This document shows, in pieces, positions 42,552 to 52,427 of a DNA stretch of 64,000 bases. Where the stretch lies: positions 3,286,001 through 3,350,000 of the forward strand of contig JAUCEF010000001.1 in the NCBI GenBank assembly GCA_033558025.1. Direction: 5' to 3'. The first letter of the stretch is position 1. Every line of letters begins with the position of its first letter. This DNA comes from Phytophthora sp. 'mugwort' (taxonomy: Eukaryota > Oomycota > Peronosporomycetes > Peronosporales > Peronosporaceae). A model generated the notes under the pieces. It had not been told where the DNA came from and made no database searches. It saw only the letters and a program-made list of their open reading frames with translations. The translations under genes were made by a program, and so were the position numbers.

Positions 42552-43895
42552 CTATCGGCTGTGTTCGTAACTCTTCAAGATGCCACCGATGTCGTCGGCC
42601 ATTTCTGTGGCGGTCGGCCGCTTCTTCGGGTCAGTATCCCAGCCTCGTACGATCAGGTCTTGCATTTGCTGGGGATAATCGCTCATACCCTCCAGAGGCG
42701 GCCGAAATCCTGCTGGCACTTTCTCGTAAACCTCTTCTCGCTCTAGCATCCGAAACGGCTTTACGCGCGCACGCAGAGCCCAAAGCACCAGCGATAAACT
42801 GTAGATGTCCAACTTCTCATCCAATCGTAGGTGCTTGTACTCTTCCGGGGACCGCCACTTGCCCTTGGCGACTGAAGTCTCAAACATGCACTTTTCGCTT
42901 GTTGGAATGCCGTTGACCAGTCGCGGGCCCGTGTACTTTACGCGATTAAAGTCATTCAACTGCAAGGAACCGTTGGCATCTATCAGAAACTGTCGAGCCT
43001 GTAGATCCGCATGCACGAAGGGGCCTCCCGGCGCATTATGCAGCTGGGCAACACCTCGGGCTGCGTCACGCGCAAGCTTCAGTGCACGATGAACGGAAAC
43101 CGGCTCGTTAGACTCAAACAACAGCGTATCGAGCTGGTACGGGATGTAGTCTACCACCACGGTCGTCTTGCACCAGCCCACGAGCCCCACAATATTCGGC
43201 TCGTTGCGTATGGAAAAAATGGACGCGCACTCCTCCACGTGCCGAGGAATGATGTCCGGTCGACTCAGAAGATCCTCCTTCACGCGCTTCACAGCGACAT
43301 CACGACCTACAACAAAATAATAATAGCATAAGATATGAATTCCAATTTCCCTGGAAAAAAAGTTATCATGCTCAAAAAGTTATCTTGCTCACCGTTCCAT
43401 TTGGTCTTGTACACTTCTCTCCAGAAACCTTTACCCACGAACTCGCCCAGCTCCAGCTGATCCATATTGGCGCAGTTCAGCTCGAGATCCTCGGGTTTGA
43501 ACAGCGCCACCGCCGCCGAGAAGTCGCAGCCACTCTGCGTCATATCGCACGTCAGTCCCATATATGCATAATATCGTAAGCATATCATTATCATAAAGCC
43601 CTACTTCTTTGCGGTAGGTCTCTGGCCGTAGCCACCAGGCCTCCTCGCTGTCTCGGACCGCTAGGACGCCGGCGAAGGCATTGCGCAGCCCCTGGGCGAT
43701 GCCATGTGGGCTATCGGAGCGCAGCGCGGGCGCCCCAGATTGCACGAGGGTGGCGATGGTCGCCACATTCCAGAAGAAGAAGCTCACAATGGAGAGCGCG
43801 GCCAGCAGCTTAGCGACCAGCGGTAGCTGCCGCCGCCACGAGGAGCGCACGGCGTGCCAGCGTGAGCCGTGCAGCAGGCGGGTCGAGCGCACCAT
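42552..43895 (-). CDS. membrane-anchored atypical protein kinase, three exons
   Basis: Coding exons on minus: 43605-43895, 43393-43534 and 42552-43306. Introns of 70 bp (43535-43604) and 86 bp (43307-43392) have GT...AG ends and keep the frame, giving 395 residues. An N-terminal basic segment is followed by one membrane span (about residues 28-50, LLAALSIVSFFFWNV). The kinase domain runs from about residue 125 to the end: Gly-rich loop GEFVGKGFW (127-135), Lys151 in VAVK, catalytic loop HADLQARQF (243-251) and the metal site NDFNRV, where DFG is DFN (263-265). KWRSPEEY stands in the APE position. HAD for HRD and DFN for DFG are unusual; Asn can still bind metal poorly, so it may be weak or a pseudokinase. 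The promoter region is shared with the divergent WD40 gene. Confidence 0.85.
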
Positions 43896-44129
43896 CTTGA
43901 GCTGTGGCAATTGGGCCAGCCGTATTCGCGCGGACGAAGGTGATTGGACGAGGCTTATGACATATATCACATTGGGGATCGGAAAGTTACCGAGTATCCG
44001 AGGAGTCGTACCACGCCGTACCGCATTCCGCCAGTTTACTGCTCTCCAATTCGCCAAAACTTCAGCTTGAAGCTGCCTCGTCCCATACAAACCTCCAGTA
44101 CAAAATCATTCCACAGAAGCCGCTCAAAT

Positions 44130-46214
44130 ATGGAGGTCTCTCGTCCTCGTTCTCAGCCGCTGCGAGCGCGCCCCGACCGGTACTGGAAGTACAGCCACTC
44201 GCCCACGGGCCTCCCGCGTCTGTTGCAAGAGCGCGAGGTGCGCGGCAACTCTCGTGTCATCGACGCCGCCTGCCAGGGCCACGGTGGTCTCGTGCGCCGC
44301 CTCCAGTGCGAAGCCGTACTGGAAGGTCATGAGGGTTGTGTCAACACGCTCCAATGGAACGAGACTGGCAAGTTACTGGCATCCGGATCGGACGATCATA
44401 ACGTGATCATATGGAGTTATGAACAACATAAGCAGCAGCATATGATCGAGTCGGGCCACACGCTCAATATCTTCGCCGTCTGCTTCGTACCGGGCACGGA
44501 CGACCACGTTCTCGCCTCTGGTGCGATGGACAACGACGTCCGCATCCACTATGCGCCGTTCCGCGAAGATTCGTCTAAAGTTTTCCGCGTTCACCGCGAC
44601 CGAGTCAAAGACATCTGTACCTCGTGGGCTGTGCCCAAAGTTTTCTGGACCGCAGCCGAGGACGGACTCGTGTACCAGTTCGATCTCCGAGCACTGCCCA
44701 GATCGGGTGGGAGGTGCGAGGCCCCCGGTGCGTCCGGGGTGCTCATCAATTTGGGTAGGGACAGGAATGGCAGAGTGCTGCGAGGCATGGGCATGACGGC
44801 GCATCCGTTGGACCCGACGAAAGTCGTTTTGGCTTGTGGAGATTTTTACACTAGGCTGTACGATCGACGCATGTTGAGAGTGCAGCAACATATTTCGTCG
44901 GCCAGAGGTGCGGGCGTGACGACGCCCGTGCAGGTGTTTGCACCCCCACATTTGCATTTGGACGCGTTCTGTGATTACAAGGCGCAGAAATTTCATGACA
45001 AAAGTCATGGAACGAGTATCCAATTCAGCAGTGACGGATCCGAGATTCTAGCGAACTATCATAACGACCATATTTACCTGTTCAAGGTGGGGTCTAATGA
45101 GACGGTGGTGTTCAATAAGGATAACAAGACCGAGCCCCAGATTCAACCGCTGCCGTGGCTGAATGGTGCACACATGGATGAACCGGGCTTGCCGCTGGAC
45201 TTACATCTTGAAGGGGTGCAAACGCTGCATAACCAAGGAAGAGAAGCACTTGAGAGGAATGAGTACACGCGAGCGCTAAAGTCGCTCAACTTGGCGTGCG
45301 GTGCCCGTGGGGTGACAGAAATGACAGCGACGCAGCGCAAAGAACTTCACCATGACTGTGCGAAGGCCTACCTGGGGAGATTGTGGAACGCAGATAGCTA
45401 TCTTGCTGCTGTACAGTGTAAGAAGGCGCTGGAGTTGGACCCGAATGATCGTAGGGTGGAATTGACGTATATTACGGCACTGAATGAAGGGAAACGGCAG
45501 ACACAAGCCAAGTGCCAGGCTAGAAAATACAAAGCGAAGTACCCAGATCATGAGGCAGACGTCATACCGTTTCTGAACGGAAATACATCGGCCGACCGGG
45601 GCGGGCGAACGGCACACCGTACCTTACATTTGAATCGGTCACCGGATGAGGACGAGTCAAGTGATAGCGAAGAAGAAGAAGTCTCTCTTACTAACCAGGA
45701 CGATAATCCTGGCGATGATTTGCCAGACGACGACGACGGCTTCTGGGAGGGCAATTTAGTGAATAGTACTCCGGTCAATTGTGACGCCCTCCGACGCTAC
45801 ATTGGATATTGCAATGTCCAAACTGATATCAAAGAGGCCGCATTCTTTGGCAATAGTGACGCCTACATAATAGCGGGGAGCGACGATGGCCGTGCGCTGG
45901 TGTGGGATAAAGCTACTGGTGAACTGGTGAACGCAATTGAGGCAGACGCGGATATTGTGAATTGTGTTCAGCCCCATCCATTTGATGCTTGTTTAGCGAC
46001 AAGCGGGATCGAGAATGTGATTCGTTTATGGAGTCCGACCAGCGGCATGGAAAACACTCCGACGGAAGCTGAGTTGGAGGATATTATCACGAGAAACCAA
46101 AGTCAAATGGATGAAATTGCAGTCTCGATTGAGGGAACGATGCACGACATGGTACGCCTTGTCTTCCAGTCTGGCGGAGACCACCAGGCTATTCAAGAGT
46201 GCGCGACCAGTTGA
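44130..46214 (+). CDS. WDTC1: WDTC1-like WD40-TPR-WD40 protein
   Basis: Predicted 694-residue intronless protein with the WDTC1/ADIPOSE layout. N-terminal WD40 repeats (GHEGCVNTLQWNETGKLLAS, then DNDVRIHYAPF and EDGLVYQFDLRAL) come first. A TPR block in the middle follows (GREALERNEYTRALKSLNLA, AVQCKKALELDPNDRRVELT), then an acidic patch (DEDESSDSEEEE). Two more WD40 repeats end it (AGSDDGRALVWDKATGELVN, SGIENVIRLWSPT). In animals WDTC1 is a substrate receptor of CUL4-DDB1 ubiquitin ligase, and the FDLRAL and YDRRML motifs fit the WDxR box used to bind DDB1. The length is close to the human protein (about 680). The start at 44130 is preferred because longer frames run into the divergent kinase promoter. 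AATAAA is 13 bp after the stop. Confidence 0.88.
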   Translation: MEVSRPRSQPLRARPDRYWKYSHSPTGLPRLLQEREVRGNSRVIDAACQGHGGLVRRLQCEAVLEGHEGCVNTLQWNETGKLLASGSDDHNVIIWSYEQHKQQHMIESGHTLNIFAVCFVPGTDDHVLASGAMDNDVRIHYAPFREDSSKVFRVHRDRVKDICTSWAVPKVFWTAAEDGLVYQFDLRALPRSGGRCEAPGASGVLINLGRDRNGRVLRGMGMTAHPLDPTKVVLACGDFYTRLYDRRMLRVQQHISSARGAGVTTPVQVFAPPHLHLDAFCDYKAQKFHDKSHGTSIQFSSDGSEILANYHNDHIYLFKVGSNETVVFNKDNKTEPQIQPLPWLNGAHMDEPGLPLDLHLEGVQTLHNQGREALERNEYTRALKSLNLACGARGVTEMTATQRKELHHDCAKAYLGRLWNADSYLAAVQCKKALELDPNDRRVELTYITALNEGKRQTQAKCQARKYKAKYPDHEADVIPFLNGNTSADRGGRTAHRTLHLNRSPDEDESSDSEEEEVSLTNQDDNPGDDLPDDDDGFWEGNLVNSTPVNCDALRRYIGYCNVQTDIKEAAFFGNSDAYIIAGSDDGRALVWDKATGELVNAIEADADIVNCVQPHPFDACLATSGIENVIRLWSPTSGMENTPTEAELEDIITRNQSQMDEIAVSIEGTMHDMVRLVFQSGGDHQAIQECATS

Positions 46215-47413
46215 GCGTGCGGCGCAAATAAATATTTTGTGCGTGGGTAATAAGTAGTTTGGACGCTCCTGCGTCAGCAAAGGTGATCATTTTTGCAGCG
46301 GCTCCGTTCCATCGTTTGTGTGAACGAAACAGTACAGCCATCTGAATCTGAATTTACGTGGGTAGGGGGCAAATTCTCTGAGATTTTGTATATTCCGGTC
46401 ATATCGCTCGCGTTAAATTAGTTTCGATTATTGGGCACGCATCCTGAAAACCACTCGTGGTGTTTTGTTGTTATTGTTGTGCACTCTGATCAGGGAAAAC
46501 GGCAAAACGGGGTTTCTGGCTCCCTATAAAAAAAACAATTGCGCCAATACCAAATAGCGAGCTTCTGGTTTCAAAGCCTTTTGATCGAGGAGAGTTCGGC
46601 ACCTAAGCAGTTATGCCAGAAGAAACAATTCAGCGACTCGTACAAGTCAATATATAATATATATCGAGTGGAAGCAGCGAAGATCACCACAAAAACATTG
46701 CTAACAACCCCAACGCCCTCGTTGGCATCAAGAAAAAAACTATGGTACGAAAACCGGGCTTTTGCAGTTCTTACCAAACTTTTCTGCATTTGCAACTGTT
46801 TGTTGCATAGCAACGGAGCGACACTTGAGTAGCAGCAATCGCGCTCACAGGTAGCGGTCTTCGTTGTTGAATAGATTATTCAAAGCAAGGCGAGTTGGTA
46901 TTCGGTGGTCAATCCAAAAGTGATATTAAATTTTAAATTTCCGCATCCACCATATACATGTATGCAACGTGCCTTTAGCACGAGGAGGAACGCTGTTAAG
47001 CGGAAAACCTCCTTTAACCTGAGTGACTCTTGTTGACCCCATCAATCTCACAGTCGATCGGTCGTACACTACTTGGAGCCCTTGGTCCTGCACAGTCTTT
47101 GTGCTTATGACCGTGCCGTTGACATGACGTTAATTCCCCTTTTTCCCGGAGATATCCCACGTCGACCAGGATTGTTCATATTTAGCGCCACTCATCTCGG
47201 CCAACAGCAAGACCATTCTACCAATACCAGCATGAAGTCTAACGGAGGGCGGATCGAACTCACTCAACGAACAAATTGTTTAGCTTACGGATAATCTGGG
47301 ACTGACATGCGATGCGCTGAGTGCGCATTGCTGGTGCCTTTTAACCATCACTTCTGATAGTTAACTCTCATTAGATGACTTCAACTCGTCACAAAAATGG
47401 TGCGTTTTCCAAC
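46215..47413. other. intergenic region
   Basis: 3' flank of the WD40 gene, including AATAAA at 46227. No recognisable gene in 46230-47400; frames at 46539-46832 are AT-biased and have no domain. The end at 47414 would be the start of the Copia 3' LTR. Confidence 0.5.
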
Positions 47414-50400
47414 ACGCCCTCCCCAAAGGAATCTGTCACTTCGGAAGATGTTTCTTAGTCAAACCAACCTTCGCATTCAGTTTTTCTAGTCGGTCACAGG
47501 CTAGAGGCTTCATCATAGCGTCGGATGGATTCACGTCTGTCTTGACCTTCCACAGGTTAACTGTTTTCTTTGCCACCTGATCTCTGTCTGACGTGCCCAG
47601 CGTAGCTCGATATGTCGTGTTCGGCGACTGTAAGTAGGATTGGTAGCCATCACGAAGTCCGCCTAGTTGTCGATACCCATCCTAAAAATGGTCACCAACT
47701 CTGGGAATACCTGGATAAGTATGTTTCGCAGTCCTTGTCCCTCTATGCAAGCTTCACAAGCTGCAATATACTCGGCCTCGGCCGTAGATCGAGCTACAGT
47801 GCTCTGGTGCCTTGACACCCACGACACCACTCCAGCAGCCATGCAACGCACAAAATCTGTGACGCTCTTCCTCGTGTCAGGGTCGTTGCCCCAATCAGAG
47901 TCACAATATCCTTCAATGACCTTATGCCCAGTTGCTCGGTCTCGGGTGTACACTATTCCTTGGTTCTTCGTGCCGATGAGGTATCGCAACACTCTCTTAG
48001 CCGCACTAATGTGCTGCTGGGTTGGGTTCTGTACGTATCTACTCAATTGGCCCACCGAACACGCGAGATCGGGTCTAGTACATGTCGTAGGATACATTAA
48101 TGACCCAACGAGTTCACGGTACGGAAATGATTTGCCGTGTGGGGGTTGCTGCTTGCGCTGATCAGTGTCTCTATCTTCCACTGTCAGACACCGATTTGTC
48201 TCCATAGAAATTTTACTGGGATGGGTACCGCAAAAATCAAAGCGCTCAATGACTTGCTCGCAATATTTGGTCTGGTGGATCTTAATAGAGTTCTCATTTT
48301 GCTCCACTGCCATGCCAAGATAGGTGCTGAGCGGACCTTGATCTTTCAGGCCATAGTCTTCATCCAGCGTCTGGAACATCTTCTTCTTGAACGCAACGTT
48401 CTTAGTCGCACACAGGATATCATCCACATAGAGAAATACGATAGCGAAGTCGCCATCATGGTTGTAGGAATAGAGACATGGTTCGGTATCGCACTGCTAA
48501 AAACCATAATTCAGGAACCACTTGTTCACCTTCGTATTCCACTCTCTTCCGGACTGCTTAAGTCCATACAGAGCTTTGTTGATTACATAAATCATGTTTC
48601 CATCATTAAGGGGGCAATCTTCTAGTCCCTCTAGGTACTGCTATATACCTAGAGCCGCGTTAAGATAGGCAATGTTGATGTCTCCCTGATAAATCATCAG
48701 GTTCAATTAGATGCACACCGCAACGAACATTCGGAACGTCGCCATGCCTGCGACTGGAGAAATAGTTTACACAAAATCCACGCCAACTCAATTTTCTGAC
48801 AGCATTAGCTATATCAGGACGTGTACCGCAAACAAGGTACACACTGATCCCACTACACCCAATAATCGAATGGTTGAGCTGATATTTGCTTTGGGCTTAA
48901 CTTCTCCTCTTTCTTAAGTACTACACTTTTTGCCTGTGGAGTTGGCTCTGTAACACTCAGTCAAATCAAACTTTTGTAGTAAGTCCATAATATTTGTGTT
49001 GGGGCCATGCTTAATATCCTATTGGCCCTGTCCCACTTAATCTTCATTTTCAGGAGATAGTGGATATCACCCAAGTCCTTCATAGTAAATTTCAACAGTC
49101 AATTAGGCTTTCACCTTTTGGATCAATAGCATACTACTCGCATCGATAGTAATATTATCCACATAGACGCAACGAATACTATATTGGTCACTCCATTAAC
49201 CTCCCACTTTTGACGGTACAAACAGTACTCATTTTACACCGACAAAGCCCTATGCTTCCAAGAACTGATTGAGAAGCGCATACTATATATATGAGCGGTC
49301 TATTAAGGAAAGCCGTCGAACATCCATTTGGCGGACGTGTAGATCCTGTATAGTAGATATTGCCAGTAGTAACCGCAGCGATTCATATCTAGCTACCGGT
49401 GAAAATATCTCATTAAAATCAAAATCCTGGGTTTGGGTATTTCCCCTTACAACTAATCTTGCCTTAAACCGCTCAACTGTGCCATCTGAGATATATTTTA
49501 TATCAAATACCCAGTGACAGCCTAATATTTTGCGACCTTTAGGTAAAGGTACTATTTCCCACGTATCATTAGCAACTAACGCCTGATATTCAGTCTGTTG
49601 TGCAGTCTCCCACTGTAGGCATATGGTCCTTGTCTTGCTTCCTTTTTGTTCTCGGAATTGGTATCACTTTTGTGTTAATTGTGACAGTGTTGTTTGCTAC
49701 AACGTAGTCTTTGAGACGGAAGTTTGGTTGCCTTGTTCGACGGCTTCGTGGGATAGGAAGGACAGATGTACGCTGTTCTTCAGCTCCCACGCTTTTGGTG
49801 CTTCCCACAGCCTTTTATTAGTAACCTTTTGTCGCTTTTCAGGCACATTCGTGTCGATTTTTCCCTATTTCCCATATTTCTGGGACACTATCCTCGTTTG
49901 GAGTAATTTCCCCTGATGGAAATGACCGTGATATTAGTCCTTCAGTATACGTTGTCCCGGATTTTACGTCGCAATCAATGAGGTACCTATTTCCTTTTAT
50001 ATCAAGTAGTCGGTATCCTTAATAACTATCAGACAGCCCGAGTAATTTTATCTCTAGCTCTCTCACTAAGCTTCTGATTGGCTCGTTCGGTCTTCGGTCA
50101 ATGAGCGTAGCATGTGCTGCCCAAATTCGTAGGCCTATTCCGGTTGGTTTTGTGCCAAAAAGCGCCCCATATTGGCACTTACCTTTAGTCTGTTGGTATC
50201 CTATTATTTACTGCGGTCATATACTTCAGCGCCTCCGGCCACCATTTTGCGCCATACCAGACCCTATTAGGGCGCAAGTCACTTTGCCCATTATTAGCTA
50301 ATGTCCTCTTTCAGCAGATCCATTTTCTTCTTGAGACTCTACATTGGACTGTTGGTACACAAGCTCAGAAATGGGCTGTTACAGTAGTTCTAAAAAATAC

Positions 50401-51850
50401 TATGACAAATTCAGTACTTCCATCTGTCCTTATACGTTTTACTGTCTATGGGAACTGTTTCTCTAGTTGCTAATAAGGGTTTTCACTAAAGTCCCAACCT
50501 CTTTGAGTGATTTCATCACATAGTACCATTTATAAGCCGTGGCATCATCCCCCACAGCTAGGTCATACCTATGTCCAGTAGTAGTATACAGACCTTGAGG
50601 CTTTATTTCCCTACGGAGTCCAGGTACAACGTATGCAAGGGGACAGTTGTCTTTTCTGCAACCATATTCATGTACGGCATCCTTCGTGATTTCGCCAGTT
50701 CGCAGGTTCTACAAAAGAAGGGTACTTTTTCCATTCTCGTCGTGACAGCTGTGACGCATCTTTGATAACCCCTCCGGCCATGATGTTCATTAACCTGTCT
50801 TCTGACATGACCTAGTCTTAAGTGCCACTCCTTTAGCGTTTTATGAACTCCCAACTGGGTATTACTACCAACGGATAGTACCCTAGGATTACTATGGAAC
50901 TGTCTGCTTGGTAGATAATACACTTCATTTATTGCTACAGCATCAAATATGAATCGGTTATTACTATTAAGGAGATACAAGTTCTACCATGTTTTTTTTG
51001 CCTGAATATGATGATACCCTTGTGTGGCTAAGTAATATGTACTGAGCAAGTTATTACCGTACTCCTTATCAAAGGCAACATTTTCTATTAATATATCACT
51101 ATAGTAACCTCTGGTTGGAGGTTGCTATAGTGATATCTCAATAGAAAATGTTATCTCTCTAAAATCCCACTGTTCCTTGTAACTTGGTCGATGAGGTGCC
51201 TCCATTTCCGTACTCGAATGTATGCACTCGTTCTTTGCCAAGCTGGATGAACCACCTTCTATCCGAGCTTATTGCTTGTCCAGCCCCTGTATCAACTACC
51301 ATAGATTGCCAGTCACTTTTAGAGGCTTGAACCTAGATAAATATCCAAGAAATCTTCTCTGTACCTCATTGTCAATTATCATTGAGGTCATCAGAGCCTC
51401 ATTTTCGCTGCACTGTTGGGACAGCTTCCTTGTACTCAATTTTGACCGCCTCCTTAATCGCCTTTTCCAGTTGGAAAGCCGAAAGCGGCAGCTTCGGCCG
51501 GAGTCCTGTCTTCATCCTGGTTACTCGTCACCTTCTCGGTAGTTGGCTTGAATCCTTTCTTGACCGTCGTCAGCCGTTTCTTCTTTGCAAGAGATCGGAT
51601 AACCCTCTCAAAAAGACGTTAGGCAACGTTTGGTTGAACAGGTTCAACGCATCCGACCGAGTCCTAGTCCAGTGTTGGTGACCTCCTCACTCACCGAAAT
51701 GACCGGCTTCTCGGGCGTCCCATCTAGGAAGTCCATCATGACGACCGTAGCCTCGGGTTGGTCCTTTTCCAACAATCCACGCTGTTATTTTTCATCCAGC
51801 GTTTCAATGTGGGTAATCACCTTATTCCTCCACATCGTATAGTCCTCTCA
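47414..51850 (-). pseudogene. Copia (Ty1) retroelement polyprotein, decayed
   Basis: Minus-strand Copia order, from high to low coordinate: gag-like (about 51840 down to 51380); protease (VVDTGAGQAISSDRRWF, 51245-51300); pre-integrase zinc region (EWHLRLGHV...FFCRTCELAKSRRMPYMN, 50660-50850); integrase (VWYGAKWWPEALKYMTAVNN, about 50190-50260); and a linker with RQPNFRLKDYVVANN. Reverse transcriptase (INKALYGLKQSG, YVDDILCAT, about 48400-48600) and RNase H follow (GYCDSDWGNDPDTRKS, ARSTAEAEYIAACEA, about 47740-47900), with an end in LTKKHLPK at 47436. Several stops and frame changes. A purine tract (CCTTTGGGGAGGGCG) then TGTTGG at 47414 looks like a 3' LTR start; a matching 5' LTR is not found. 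Confidence 0.88.
51077..51152. repeat. 35-bp inverted repeat (hairpin) inside Copia remnant
   Basis: Arms 51077-51111 and 51118-51152 are complementary at 32 of 35 positions around a 6-base loop (TGGTTG). The arms overlap the ENVAF coding block of the Copia pre-integrase region, so one arm seems to be an inverted duplicate of coding sequence. Confidence 0.9.
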
Positions 51851-51928
51851 TTGAACCTCTCCAGGCCCAGGACTTCTCCACTCCTAGTGTGCCCTTTTAC
51901 CATGGTTACGTCCCAGTACGTATCTAAA

Positions 51929-51999
51929 TGTTAGACTAGCTGATCATTAAGCCTTCAATTTCTAAGTGAGGAGGACACGCGTCCTCCTCGCCACTAACA
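51929..51999. repeat. TGTTAG...CTAACA bounded segment with internal palindrome
   Basis: A 71-bp segment with 6-bp inverted ends (TGTTAG, CTAACA). It has an inner hairpin of 9-bp arms (GAGGAGGAC, 51968-51976, and GTCCTCCTC, 51981-51989). It lies at the 5' side of the Copia remnant on minus and may be part of its LTR or leader, or an independent small insertion. Confidence 0.5.
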
Positions 52000-52427
52000 T
52001 ACCTCGGCAATATATGCTTCTTATCAAGTGCCCTTATAAAGTAAGATGTGTAAAGCTTTCTATTGGCTACAGGTTTGACCAATCAAATTAGCTCTTAACC
52101 TTTTAACAAGTCACCTGCTTGTCACGCAAATATTTGTAACCTGAAGCAGGATCAAAGCTGAATGTAGTTTGAGCTCTTGAGAGATCTACATCATGCGCTA
52201 CTATTTACTGAGCGAACTGCCGACGGTGCAGACAACAGGTCGCGAGTAGATACGATAGTAAGCTGGTTCTGGTTGTGGAGGGTTTTCAACGGTATGGACA
52301 GATTTACCAGTACACAGCAGCGAGGGTTCAGACACAGGGAATACCACAAAAAGAGTGCGAGAATGATTGCATTCTTTCGTAGTCATACAACCACTTATAT
52401 ATCAACTAGCGTACGTGTCCTACCAGG
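52000..52427. other. intergenic region between Copia remnant and CotH gene
   Basis: No recognisable gene. Possible Copia leader at 52000-52160, then the 3' flank of the CotH gene. Confidence 0.5.
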
